Source: Lachnospiraceae bacterium
GTDB lineage: Bacteria; Bacillota; Clostridia; Lachnospirales; Lachnospiraceae
Assembly: GCA_017392525.1 (NCBI GenBank)
Contig: JAFOVD010000053.1
Span: 1 to 64,000, forward strand
Direction: 5' to 3'
DNA length: 64,000 nucleotides
Below the pieces are notes generated by a model, which worked only from the letters and a program-made list of their open reading frames with translations, was not told the origin of the DNA and ran no database searches. This document shows positions 52,658 to 62,367 of this stretch, one piece after another (position 1 is the stretch's first letter; each line of letters opens with the position of its first letter). The position numbers were made by a program, and so were the translations under genes.

Positions 52658-54064
52658 TTACAATTCAAGTCGTTTCAGCGCTTCGGTAGCAAGAGCGGAA
52701 CGTACGGATTCTTCTTCTGCAAATGTTACCTGTGCAACTAAATCAGAACCCTTCATCTTTTCAGAAGCAAATACCAGACCATTGGTCCAGCGATCCAGTG
52801 TATGATTATCAATCTGGTTAATGTCACCGCAGATGACAATCTTGGTTCCCTTTCCGGCACGAGTGATGATGTCTCGCATCTGAGAACGGGTGGAGTTCTG
52901 TGCTTCATCGACAATCAGATAGGATTGACTGATGGAACGACCACGCATGTAAGCAAGTGGGCAGACATTAATCACATTGGTGAAGAACATATCATCAATC
53001 TGCATCTGTACCTGTTCGTTGTCCTCGTTGTGATGTTTACCGCGGAGGATGGATTCTAAGTTGTCATAGAATGGAGCCAGAAGCGGAGACATCTTTTCAT
53101 TGATATCACCCGGCAGATATCCAAAGTCGGCATCGCTGGTGATGTTATTTCTCGTAATCAGTACTTTTTCATAGCTTCGTTCCCCTCTGGAATCATAGGT
53201 TCCATCAAGTCCGGCAGCGATAGACAGGAATGTCTTAGCTGTTCCGGCAGGACCTCGTAAAATTACGAATGGTATCTCCTCAACTGGAGCAAGGAGTGCA
53301 TATAATGCAAATGTCTGAGCGGCATTTCTAGGAACAACATTGAAGGCGCGCTGTTCTTCAATCAGTTTTAAATCACCGTGACGATAAATACAGAGCGCAG
53401 ACTGTGTTCCGGATTTCAACATGTAGAATTCATTTTCTGTTGTAAATAGAAGATCCGGATCCATGGTTCCTTCAATCGGTGTAAATTCGCTTCGCATGGA
53501 AGCAATATCTTCAATTTTCTTATCGTGATACAACTGATTAATGAGATTTCCATTGGTCTGTACGACAGATTTTCCGGTGTAGAGTTCTTCCTTACTGGAA
53601 ATCTGGTCATTTCGGTAGGATTCTACTTCCATACCGCAGACAGATGCATTGATACGCATAGAGATATCATTGGTAACCAGTTTGGTTGGCATATTGGAAC
53701 GTTCTATCAGAGTCAGGCAGGTGCTGATGATTCGATTATCCGGAACGTCGATAGAATAGCCATCCGGCAAGTTCTCCTGATTTACACCGTCTGGTTCAAT
53801 AAAGAGTTTGCCTCCTTCGGGATTTCCTAAATCAACCCCCTTGGTTAAATCCCCTTTGAGGCGGAGTGACTCTAGAATACGGCAGGTCTCGCGAGCGTTA
53901 TAACCCAGTTCCCCCGGTAGAGTCTTTTTGTGATCCAGTTCCTGCAATGTGGTACCTGTGATAACCACATGATTATCTTCGAAACCGAAGATAGCGTTAG
54001 GAGACTGAAGCAGAATGTTTGTATCAAGAATATAATTCTTGATGGAGCCTTTGGTTTTCGTCAT
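52658..54064 (-). CDS. PhoH family protein with PIN domain
   Basis: 468 aa. N-terminal PIN ribonuclease-like domain (YILDTNILLQSPNAIFGFEDN; acidic residues) about 1-150, then the PhoH ATPase: Walker A LRGPAGTAKTFLSIAAGL at about 272, Walker B YLIVDEAQNSTRSQM, and GTKIVICGDINQIDN. This PIN-PhoH fusion (YlaK-like) is suggested to act as an RNA helicase/nuclease. AAAGGAG precedes ATG. Terminator behind. No Pho operator is visible near it, so the name does not imply phosphate control. Confidence 0.92.
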   Translation of the reverse strand: MTKTKGSIKNYILDTNILLQSPNAIFGFEDNHVVITGTTLQELDHKKTLPGELGYNARETCRILESLRLKGDLTKGVDLGNPEGGKLFIEPDGVNQENLPDGYSIDVPDNRIISTCLTLIERSNMPTKLVTNDISMRINASVCGMEVESYRNDQISSKEELYTGKSVVQTNGNLINQLYHDKKIEDIASMRSEFTPIEGTMDPDLLFTTENEFYMLKSGTQSALCIYRHGDLKLIEEQRAFNVVPRNAAQTFALYALLAPVEEIPFVILRGPAGTAKTFLSIAAGLDGTYDSRGERSYEKVLITRNNITSDADFGYLPGDINEKMSPLLAPFYDNLESILRGKHHNEDNEQVQMQIDDMFFTNVINVCPLAYMRGRSISQSYLIVDEAQNSTRSQMRDIITRAGKGTKIVICGDINQIDNHTLDRWTNGLVFASEKMKGSDLVAQVTFAEEESVRSALATEALKRLEL

Positions 54065-54253
54065 AAGAAATCACTCCTTTATTGTTTTGTATAATAAGTA
54101 TAACATAACCGCATTTTACAGGCTATTCTTTGTGGAAATATTTGAGCTTAAGATGAGGTTTTATAATCAATAAAAAAATGCATGACAATGAAATACAATC
54201 TCTGTAATTATTTTTCATATAAGTGTCTTCTTTAAACTTCGAATATACGAGTG

Positions 54254-54262
54254 TGATATAAT
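54254..54262 (+). promoter_or_regulatory. Extended -10 promoter of the M42 peptidase gene
   Basis: TGaTATAAT, 33 bases before the start codon; no strong -35 is seen, as is usual for extended -10 promoters. Confidence 0.5.
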
Positions 54263-54294
54263 AAGAATAAAAAATATTATGAGAGAGGTTACTT

Positions 54295-55356
54295 ATGACT
54301 GATAAGAAATGGAAAGCATACACCGATTATGCAGTAGAGAAATTAAAGGAGATTGAGGCAATTCCATCTCCTACAGGATATACAAGAGAAGCAGCCGAAT
54401 ATGTCTGCAATCAGTTTATGACACTGGGATACGAAGCACATATTACCAATAAGGGAGGCGTGATTGTCACTCTGAATACTTTGGATGAAGCAGAAGATAC
54501 AATGAAGAATGGACTTCTTTTGGAGGCCCATGTGGATACACTTGGCGGTATGGTTTCTGAAATCAAGGACAATGGTAGACTTCGTTTAAGTCCCCTCGGT
54601 GGTATGAACCCGAATAATGCGGAGACAGAAAATGTTCGAATTATCACTAAGTTTGACGGTGAGTATGAGGGAACATTTCAGCTTGATAATGCATCAATTC
54701 ATGTAAATGGAGAATATAATGATATCAAACGTGCATGGGACAAAATGGAAGTCGTAATTGATGAGGATGTAAATTCGAAGGACGATACAAAGAATCTTGG
54801 TATCAGTGTGGGAGATATTGTAGCTTTTGATCCAAGAACAAGAGTGACAGATAGCGGATATATCAAGTCCAGATTCCTGGATGATAAGTTGAGTGTTGCA
54901 ATTCTTCTTTCCTATGCGAAGTATTTAAAGGATGAGGATGTAAAGCTTAAGAGAAGTCTATATGCTCATATTACAGTATATGAAGAAGTTGGTCATGGTG
55001 GATGCGGTTCTGTTCCGGAAGATGTTGTAGAAGCAATTTCTGTCGATATGGGATGTGCCGGTGGAGAGATGACTTGTACGGAGAAGCAGGTTTCTATTTG
55101 TGCCAAGGACAGTGGTGGTCCATATAGTTATGATGTGGTAACGGGATTGATTGAAGCTGCCAGAGAGGCAGGAGCTGATTATGCAGTGGATGTATATCCT
55201 CATTATGGATCCGATGTAGAAGCAACACTGGGTGCCGGATATGATTTACGTCATGGGCTTATTGGTGCAGGTGTTTATGCATCTCATGGATATGAAAGAA
55301 GTCATGTAGAAGGGGTTAAGAATGTATTGAAATTACTCATTTCATATATCAAATAA
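54295..55356 (+). CDS. M42-family metallopeptidase (glutamyl aminopeptidase-like)
   Basis: Cytosolic two-metal aminopeptidase of large complexes. Metal residues: EAHVDTLGGMV (His), SRFLDDKLSVAI (Asp), VYEEVGHGG (Glu-Glu), SVDMGC (Asp) and YASHGYERSH (His). 353 aa is typical. GAGAGG before ATG. It digests short peptides; nothing in the neighbourhood points to a special substrate. Confidence 0.92.
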   Translation: MTDKKWKAYTDYAVEKLKEIEAIPSPTGYTREAAEYVCNQFMTLGYEAHITNKGGVIVTLNTLDEAEDTMKNGLLLEAHVDTLGGMVSEIKDNGRLRLSPLGGMNPNNAETENVRIITKFDGEYEGTFQLDNASIHVNGEYNDIKRAWDKMEVVIDEDVNSKDDTKNLGISVGDIVAFDPRTRVTDSGYIKSRFLDDKLSVAILLSYAKYLKDEDVKLKRSLYAHITVYEEVGHGGCGSVPEDVVEAISVDMGCAGGEMTCTEKQVSICAKDSGGPYSYDVVTGLIEAAREAGADYAVDVYPHYGSDVEATLGAGYDLRHGLIGAGVYASHGYERSHVEGVKNVLKLLISYIK

Positions 55357-55396
55357 GTGTAGATAAGTGTACTGGGGAGCATTGAGGGAGATTTGT

Positions 55397-58300
55397 ATGA
55401 AGGAGTTTCTGAAGTGGTTTGGCATTGCAAAGACAAGTGTCGAAGTCAGAGATCGTATTAATAAAAACAATTTAAACTTGGCAGTTTATGCCACAGCCTT
55501 AGTAATAGTTATAGAGATAAGCCTTGCGTTGGAACAGTTGGCAAAGAGTATTATGTCTAATTTTTCAGATACAAGTGCGATATCTCTTGTACTATTACAT
55601 CTTTATATGTTTGCTGTCTCATATTTCCTGGAAAAAGTTGCATCAGATTATGCATTTAAGGGAATCTATCATAGAAAAAGAGCGAGTATCAGTATCTATT
55701 TGTTTTCTACCAGTGTTGGAATATATGCAGCATTGCTAACAACTTACGGATTCGCTATGCCTAATGCGATAATGGTGTTCTCGGTGTTGCTTATTGTCTC
55801 ACTCTGTCTTTTTGTAATGCGTCCTGTGTATATTGTATGTTTTATTGCAACAATTTTTACAGGAATCTTTATCAATATTGGCGCTGCTGACAGGAACTTT
55901 GATGTTTTAAGCCTTGCACTAATCAGGAAGCTGGTTATCTTAGAGGCAATTGCAGTTTTGCTTGTCAGTGTCAGTAGATTTTATTTTTCCTACAATGCAG
56001 CAAAAGAGCATATTAAATTAGAGAGAATGACGAAATGCGACTGGCTGACAGGTCTTTTAAATCGTCAGATGATGCAGATTCGTTTTTCAAAGGAGATGTT
56101 TACAGAACCATTTCGCGGAATGATTATGATGGCGGATATGGATGATTTCCAGTTCTTTAACGATTTATATGGTGCAGAACAGGCGGATAAGGTGCTTCAG
56201 GAAGTAGCAGGAATTCTGGTGGCAGAGTTTGGAGAAGACAATGTTTACCGTTTTGGTGGAGATGAGTACCTTGTTTCATGGCCATGCGACGATAATCATT
56301 TGAATGAGCATATGATGCGAAGCAAGATGAATAGATTTATGCAGAGAGTATCTAAATATGCCAAGGAATTGGATTGTTTGGATTTGACCATCAGTGCAGG
56401 TTATGTGTTTGGAGAAGCTGCAGATACAGAACAGATTCGCTCTATGAAACGTCAGGCAAACCGGAATCTGATAACCGCCAAGAGAATCGGTAAAAACCAG
56501 GCAGTTGGAGAACCTTATCGGGTGGATATGAGAGAGGAAGATCTCCAGAAAGAAGCACAGCGGGTGTACAAAGCAACGGATCTGGATACGTTGACTGGAT
56601 TGCCGAATATGGTAAATTTCAGAAATTATGCAGAACGTTTGATTTATCGAATGGAGCAGGAAAAACGGCATGATCAGTGCATTTTGTATTTTGACATTGA
56701 GAATTTCAAGTCATATAACCAGAATTATGGTTTCCAGATGGGAGATCAGTTGTTGAAAAATATTGCCAATAAGCTGAGTCAGGTATTCTCGGATGGACTG
56801 GTTTCACGTTTTTCTAGTGATCATTTTATTGTGCTTACCTCATCGGATAATATTGTGGACAGGATTAAAGAGGTACACGAATTTGTTCATGCATACCAGC
56901 GCAATATGCGGCTTGAAATCAAGGCCGGAATCTATGTACTGAAAGAGAGTGGAAATGAAATCGGCAATGCGATGGATCGTGCGAAAATGGCGCTTGGTCT
57001 TATAAAGAAGCGATATGATTCGGATTATATGTTTTATGACTCCAGCATGGAGAAGGAACGTGAAAAGAAGCAGTACATCGTAGACCATATGGAAGAGGCG
57101 ATGGCCAAGGGATGGATTAAGGTTTATTATCAGCCGGTAGTTCGAACACTTACCGGAGAGATATGTGGTGTCGAGGCACTTTCCAGATGGGAGGATCCGA
57201 TTCGTGGTAAGATTTCACCCGCGGATTTTGTAGAAGTGTTAGAAGAGGCACACCTGATTCATTTCCTGGATACATTTGTGCTGGAACAGGTATGTAAAAC
57301 ATATACCAGTTTGCATACGGAGAAGATATTCCTGCAACCGGTATCTATCAATCTTTCCAGGTATGATTTTCAGCTTTCAAATATCTACGATATGGTAAAT
57401 GATATTGTTGAATCGTATGATATGCCGAAAGATCTGATTCATATTGAAATCACAGAGAGTGCTTTGACAGAGGATCCGGATTTGTTACGTGAGCAGATCA
57501 AGCGTTTCCATGATGGTGGCTATCAGGTTTGGATGGATGATTTTGGTTCCGGATATTCATCACTGAACACGTTGAAGGATTTCCATTTTGACGTTTTGAA
57601 ACTGGATATGGTTTTCTTGAAAAATTTTGATACTAATCCTAAGGTACCACTGATTATCAGCTCGATTATCAGTATGGTTAAGTACATGGGGATCCAGACT
57701 TTGGCAGAAGGTGTCGAGACCAAGGAACAGGCAGAATTTTTGCGTGCGGTAGGTTGTGAGAAGATGCAGGGATATTTATTTGGTATTCCGATGTCCCAGA
57801 AAACTATTACACGTATGAATGAGGAAATTCCTTTTAGGACGGAGCACCCGACACAGCGCGAGTATCTCGATCAGGTGGGACGAATTAATATGCTCAGTGC
57901 CAATCCTCTGGGTGAAATGGATGGCTGGGAGTATAATAATCCGGTTCCAATGGGTATTATCGAGTTTAAGAATAATCACCTGGAATACTTGAATTATAAC
58001 CTGGCATTTCGAAACTATATCGGTAATGTAGGATTTGTTTCCGTTAAGGATGTTGAGAATCAGATTAACGATCCAAACTTTGAAGCATATGATATGGTTC
58101 GAAAAGAGATAGAGTATTGTCTGAAGACAGGACGGGAGAGTAAGCTGACCCTTGTTAGAAATAATGAGGAAACAAGCGCATATTGCAAGTTGATTGCCAA
58201 GAATGATTTTGAGAATAAGGCAGCATTTCTAATTACCGGTACGGATCGACTGATGATGAAAGCGGATGAACTTAATATGGGTTCTCTTGAAAATGAAGCG

Positions 58301-59260
58301 ATGATGCTTTGGCTCAGTACCCGCGGTCTTGCAGAAATCTTAGGATACGAGAGTTATGATGAACTGCTTGAGAATACTTACAATTTTGAAGTTGATCTCA
58401 CTGAGAACAGAGTAATTAATTTCTATTTTGGATCAGATCGTTTGATACTGGCTGCGGCTAAGGAAGCCAGTGGAACATACGAAGAAGTGGTAGTTCAGAT
58501 AGTGGACGGTTTAACGGAAGATCCGGATAAACGAGAAAAGATGAAAATGTTCTATGATAGAAGTCGCCTAATTAATGCGTTCCATAAGGGGATTCAGTAT
58601 GGAAATACGGAAAATGAGCTGGAATGGGATGGACAGAAACAGTGGCTGCATACGAATTATCAGGTGAGAGAAAATGAAGACGGACATCTGATGGCAAGCT
58701 TCCTAGTATACAATATAGGTCAGTTTAGACAGAGTGAAGATCAGATGTGGCGAATGGCCAATACGGATGCACTTACCGGATTATTTAATCGCTATTTTGC
58801 TGAAAACAAGATTAAAAATATTCTTGAATCCAGACCGGCAACAAGACATTGTGTAATGATTCAGATCGATCTTGATAATTTTAAGACTATTAATGACACC
58901 TATGGTCATGAATGTGGAGACAATGCGTTGGTGGCTGCAGCAAAGACATTGAATGAAATCTTCCCGGGACAGGCAATTGTCAGTCGAACAGGAGGAGATG
59001 AATTCCTGATTTTTATTGAAGAATGTCAGGAATCAGATGTGATGTTCTTTTTAGAAAAACTTATGGGAGGAACAACTTTCCGATACGGGGAGGATAATGT
59101 TCATTTTACCTATTCTGTGGGATATACGATTATTCCGGAGCAGGCTGATGAGTATGAGATTGCAATGAAAAATGCGGATGTTGCCATGTATGCTTCCAAG
59201 GAAAAAGGCAAGGGTTGCTACAGTAAATTTAAAGAAACTATGAAAAAACAATGGAGATAA
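55397..59260 (+). CDS. Large GGDEF/EAL c-di-GMP protein, three GGDEF-type domains
   Basis: 1287 aa from ATG 55397 (GAGGGAG upstream). About six TM helices in 20-205. First GGDEF domain about 215-370 with RFGGDEYLV (active-type). Second about 395-545 with RFSSDHFIVL, so its catalytic loop is lost. EAL domain about 570-815: VEALSRWEDP (the EAL triad), INLSRYDF, IEITESAL, WMDDFGSGYSSL, LKLDMVFL, TLAEGVETKEQ; all key residues kept, so likely an active phosphodiesterase. A PAS-like region about 845-1110 leads to a third GGDEF with SRTGGDEFLIFIEE (active-type). No RxxD inhibition site before either intact GGDEF. It can thus make and break c-di-GMP; net direction unknown. Confidence 0.92.
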   Translation: MKEFLKWFGIAKTSVEVRDRINKNNLNLAVYATALVIVIEISLALEQLAKSIMSNFSDTSAISLVLLHLYMFAVSYFLEKVASDYAFKGIYHRKRASISIYLFSTSVGIYAALLTTYGFAMPNAIMVFSVLLIVSLCLFVMRPVYIVCFIATIFTGIFINIGAADRNFDVLSLALIRKLVILEAIAVLLVSVSRFYFSYNAAKEHIKLERMTKCDWLTGLLNRQMMQIRFSKEMFTEPFRGMIMMADMDDFQFFNDLYGAEQADKVLQEVAGILVAEFGEDNVYRFGGDEYLVSWPCDDNHLNEHMMRSKMNRFMQRVSKYAKELDCLDLTISAGYVFGEAADTEQIRSMKRQANRNLITAKRIGKNQAVGEPYRVDMREEDLQKEAQRVYKATDLDTLTGLPNMVNFRNYAERLIYRMEQEKRHDQCILYFDIENFKSYNQNYGFQMGDQLLKNIANKLSQVFSDGLVSRFSSDHFIVLTSSDNIVDRIKEVHEFVHAYQRNMRLEIKAGIYVLKESGNEIGNAMDRAKMALGLIKKRYDSDYMFYDSSMEKEREKKQYIVDHMEEAMAKGWIKVYYQPVVRTLTGEICGVEALSRWEDPIRGKISPADFVEVLEEAHLIHFLDTFVLEQVCKTYTSLHTEKIFLQPVSINLSRYDFQLSNIYDMVNDIVESYDMPKDLIHIEITESALTEDPDLLREQIKRFHDGGYQVWMDDFGSGYSSLNTLKDFHFDVLKLDMVFLKNFDTNPKVPLIISSIISMVKYMGIQTLAEGVETKEQAEFLRAVGCEKMQGYLFGIPMSQKTITRMNEEIPFRTEHPTQREYLDQVGRINMLSANPLGEMDGWEYNNPVPMGIIEFKNNHLEYLNYNLAFRNYIGNVGFVSVKDVENQINDPNFEAYDMVRKEIEYCLKTGRESKLTLVRNNEETSAYCKLIAKNDFENKAAFLITGTDRLMMKADELNMGSLENEAMMLWLSTRGLAEILGYESYDELLENTYNFEVDLTENRVINFYFGSDRLILAAAKEASGTYEEVVVQIVDGLTEDPDKREKMKMFYDRSRLINAFHKGIQYGNTENELEWDGQKQWLHTNYQVRENEDGHLMASFLVYNIGQFRQSEDQMWRMANTDALTGLFNRYFAENKIKNILESRPATRHCVMIQIDLDNFKTINDTYGHECGDNALVAAAKTLNEIFPGQAIVSRTGGDEFLIFIEECQESDVMFFLEKLMGGTTFRYGEDNVHFTYSVGYTIIPEQADEYEIAMKNADVAMYASKEKGKGCYSKFKETMKKQWR

Positions 59261-59296
59261 AAAATGGGCTAGAAAAAAGTTCTAGCCCATTTTTAC
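59258..59296. terminator. Bidirectional terminator, GGDEF/EAL and phosphatase genes
   Basis: 15-bp stem AAAAATGGGCTAGAA/TTCTAGCCCATTTTT between convergent genes. Confidence 0.92.
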
Positions 59297-59931
59297 TATT
59301 TAGATTGATTTGGATTATAGCGAGGTCTGCTAAATCCTGGATGAATAAATTCATAGGTGTAATTCGCAAAGTCGAGTTTTATCAGTGCGCAGTTATCGAT
59401 AGTAACTTCCCACAAATCCTTAAATTCATCATCTGAAAACAAATGAACAATGCAGTGCGAGATAGCACCATGAGAGGCTAAGAGGATTCGCTTGTTATCA
59501 TAGAATCCGTTTTTATTGTCCTCTTTTATATCCATAAGCATGGCGTGGACACGATGAAGTGCCGAAAAGTATGATTCTGCACCTTCTGGTGGTTCATAAA
59601 GGGTTGGATTTTCAAAAAAATTATGGAAGAATTCGTCAGGAAGATCACTGAGCTTTTTACCTTCGTTTATTCCGAAACTCATTTCGATTAATCGAGGTTC
59701 TACTATAAAATTCTTAGGATTTTTTCCTGTAACTAGTTCGGCAGTTTGTATAACCCGTTTTAGCGGGCTAACAAAAACTGTGTCGAATGAAATTTGTTTT
59801 TCTTCTAAAAAGTCGTGCAAAGCCTTAGCCTGTTGAATACCGGTATCATTAAGTACTGTATCAGTGTGCCCTTGAAGACAGTGCATAGTGTTCATTTCCG
59901 TCTGACCATGGCGGAGTAAATAAATTTCCAT
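59296..59931 (-). CDS. Histidine phosphatase (phosphoglycerate mutase-like)
   Basis: Histidine phosphatase superfamily, 211 aa from ATG 59931; an in-frame GTG at 59943 would add four residues and neither start has a strong ribosome site. Catalytic LLRHGQTEMN at the N-terminus, FVSPLKRVIQTAE, and the second His in ILLASHGAIS. Broad-specificity phosphatase (PhoE/CobC-like) more likely than a glycolytic mutase, given the short length. Divergent from nadA. Confidence 0.9.
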   Translation of the reverse strand: MEIYLLRHGQTEMNTMHCLQGHTDTVLNDTGIQQAKALHDFLEEKQISFDTVFVSPLKRVIQTAELVTGKNPKNFIVEPRLIEMSFGINEGKKLSDLPDEFFHNFFENPTLYEPPEGAESYFSALHRVHAMLMDIKEDNKNGFYDNKRILLASHGAISHCIVHLFSDDEFKDLWEVTIDNCALIKLDFANYTYEFIHPGFSRPRYNPNQSK

Positions 59932-59967
59932 TTGACAACTCACTTTCTTTCTTGCTATACATTACAT

Positions 59968-60010
59968 GCTACTATAGCATATTGTCACAAATCGTACAAA
60001 GTGTTATATT
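59968..60010 (+). promoter_or_regulatory. Promoter of nadABC with adjacent palindrome
   Basis: TTGTCA (59982-59987), 17-base spacer, TATATT (60005-60010). The perfect palindrome ATGCTA-cta-TAGCAT (59968-59982) touches the -35 and lies between the divergent genes; it may be an operator. Confidence 0.5.
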
Positions 60011-60063
60011 TTTAAGGATTATAAAAAAATATAAACAGATCAATAGGTTGGAGTTTGATATCA

Positions 60064-60969
60064 ATGAATGAAATCGTAGAGAAGATCCAGCAGTTAAAGA
60101 AAGAAAAGAATGCTGTGATCATGGGACACTACTATGTGCCGGATGAGGTACAGGATATTGCAGATTATATCGGGGACTCTTTCTTCCTGGCAAGACAGGC
60201 CACGAAGATTGATGCAGACATTATCCTACTTTGTGGTGTCCGATTCATGGGAGAGAGTGCAAAAGTACTGAATCGAAATAAGAGGGTATTATTGCCGGAG
60301 ATTAATGCAGATTGTCCAATGGCACATATGGCCACTGTAGAACGAATCGCAGAAGTTCGAGAAGAATATGATGATGTTGCTGTTGTTTGTTACGTAAATT
60401 CTACTGCAGAATTGAAAGCGGCAAGTGATGTTTGTGTAACATCAGCAAATGCACTTACTATTGTAAGTAAGTTGCCTAATAAGAATATTTATTTTATTCC
60501 GGATCAGAATCTTGCACATTACATTGCAGATCAGCTTCCGGAGAAGAACTTTATTTTTAATGATGGTTTCTGTCATGTGCACCATTCAATCAGCAAGGAG
60601 CAGATGAAAGCAGCTATGGCGGCCAAGCCACAGGCCAAGGTCTGTGTACATCCGGAGTGTAAACCGGAAGTGGTTGCATTAGCTGATTATGTGGGATCTA
60701 CATCAGGAATTATCAAATATGTTGCAGAGTCTGATGCTGAGGAATTTATCATTTCTACGGAAATGGGCGTTATGCATAAATTAAAGCAGGACAATCCAGG
60801 AAAGAAATTCTATACAGCCGGAAATATGCAGATTTGTCCAAACATGAAGAAGGTTACACTTGAAAAAGTATTGGAGGCACTGGAGTCTGACGATGAAGGT
60901 ATTCAGATGTCAGAGGAATTAATGAACCAGGCAGAGGCGCCTATGAGACGCATGCTGGAATTAGCATAA
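60064..60969 (+). CDS. nadA: Quinolinate synthase A
   Basis: [4Fe-4S] enzyme condensing iminoaspartate with dihydroxyacetone phosphate to quinolinate. AVIMGHYYVPDEVQDIADYIGDSF at the N-terminus; three cluster Cys in LLCGVRFMGE, CYVNSTAELKAASDVCVTSAN and MQICPNMKK. 301 aa from ATG 60064 (GGAG 11 bases upstream); the longer TTG start is too close to the site. First of nadABC, with NadB supplying its iminoaspartate. Confidence 0.96.
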   Translation: MNEIVEKIQQLKKEKNAVIMGHYYVPDEVQDIADYIGDSFFLARQATKIDADIILLCGVRFMGESAKVLNRNKRVLLPEINADCPMAHMATVERIAEVREEYDDVAVVCYVNSTAELKAASDVCVTSANALTIVSKLPNKNIYFIPDQNLAHYIADQLPEKNFIFNDGFCHVHHSISKEQMKAAMAAKPQAKVCVHPECKPEVVALADYVGSTSGIIKYVAESDAEEFIISTEMGVMHKLKQDNPGKKFYTAGNMQICPNMKKVTLEKVLEALESDDEGIQMSEELMNQAEAPMRRMLELA

Positions 60970-60981
60970 GAAGGTATTAAA

Positions 60982-62355
60982 ATGATTGAAAGACAATACG
61001 ACGTTGTTATCGTCGGAACAGGCGTAGCAGGATGCTTCACAGCCTTACATCTGCCAGAGGACTACAAGGTCCTTATGATTACCAAGGCTGATCTTGACGA
61101 AAGTGATTCATTTCTTGCACAGGGAGGAATCTGTGTGCAGAAGGATGACAATGATTATGACTCCTATTTCGAGGACACCATGCGTGCAGGACATTATGAG
61201 AACCGCAAGGAATCGGTGGACATGATGATTCGTTCATCACGAGAGGTTATCAATCAGTTGATTGCGTATGATGTTGATTTCGCCAGGGACGAGAATGGTG
61301 AGCTTCTATACACTAGAGAGGGTGCTCACTCTGATAAGCGTATTTTGTATCATGATGACATTACCGGTCAGGAGATTACTTCAAAGCTCCTGGCGGCTGT
61401 TAAGAAGTGTGACAATATTACACTTCTTTCTAATACACGTATGCTGGATATTCTTTGCAGGGACAATACTTGTGATGGAATTCTGGTACAGGATAAAAAG
61501 GGACAGATTTCACCGGTATTTGCAAGACATATAATGTGGGCGACAGGTGGAATCGGTGGAATTTATGAGAATTCAACCAATTTCCCACATCTGACAGGAG
61601 ATGCTCTGTCACTTTCTTTAAAGCATGGTATTAAGCTGGAGAATATTGACTATGTACAGATTCATCCAACGACATTTTATTCAGAGAAGAAGGAACGTCG
61701 CTTCCTTATTTCTGAATCTGTCCGTGGAGAAGGAGCTGTGTTGTTGGATAAAAATGGAGAACGATTTACAGATGAACTTCAACCCCGTGATGTGGTCAGC
61801 AAGGCTATCTTTAAGCAGATGAAGAAGGATGGCACAAAGCATGTCTGGATGGATATGCGTACAATTACGGAATATGATATAGAAAAGCGTTTCCCAAATA
61901 TTTATAAGCATTGCGTAGAAGAAGGGTACGACCCTAAGAAGACCTGTATTCCGGTGGTGCCTGCACAGCATTACTTTATGGGCGGTGTCTATGTGGATTT
62001 AAGAAGCCATACAAGTATGAAGCATCTGTATGCAGCAGGTGAAACAGCTTGCAATGGTGTACATGGCAAGAATCGACTGGCAAGTAATTCCCTGCTGGAG
62101 TCTTTGGTGTTTGCAGAAAAGGCGGCAGAGAATATGGTAAATGTAGATGCCATTGATCGTAAGAATCACAGGGAACGTTATTATGAAGCGTTTGTGGGTG
62201 AGAAATGTGAAGATATCATCCGTAGGTATGATATTGATTTGTCAGATTATGAGAATCTAAACCAGTACGATGCCGAGGCAATCGAAACAATCTGGCAGGA
62301 GATTCATAGAGAAGAAGAAATTAAGGCGCAGCGTGAACAGGAAATGCTGGCATAG
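60982..62355 (+). CDS. nadB: L-aspartate oxidase
   Basis: FAD enzyme oxidising aspartate to iminoaspartate for NadA; in anaerobes it uses fumarate. N-terminal YDVVIVGTGVAGCFTALHL, ESDSFLAQGGI, GGVYVDLRSHTSMKHLYAAGETAC and GKNRLASNSLLESLVFAEKAA. 457 aa, shorter than the 540-aa enterobacterial enzyme because the C-terminal helical part is cut down, as usual in clostridia. Twelve bases behind nadA. Confidence 0.95.
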   Translation: MIERQYDVVIVGTGVAGCFTALHLPEDYKVLMITKADLDESDSFLAQGGICVQKDDNDYDSYFEDTMRAGHYENRKESVDMMIRSSREVINQLIAYDVDFARDENGELLYTREGAHSDKRILYHDDITGQEITSKLLAAVKKCDNITLLSNTRMLDILCRDNTCDGILVQDKKGQISPVFARHIMWATGGIGGIYENSTNFPHLTGDALSLSLKHGIKLENIDYVQIHPTTFYSEKKERRFLISESVRGEGAVLLDKNGERFTDELQPRDVVSKAIFKQMKKDGTKHVWMDMRTITEYDIEKRFPNIYKHCVEEGYDPKKTCIPVVPAQHYFMGGVYVDLRSHTSMKHLYAAGETACNGVHGKNRLASNSLLESLVFAEKAAENMVNVDAIDRKNHRERYYEAFVGEKCEDIIRRYDIDLSDYENLNQYDAEAIETIWQEIHREEEIKAQREQEMLA

Positions 62356-62367
62356 AGAGGGGTAAAA

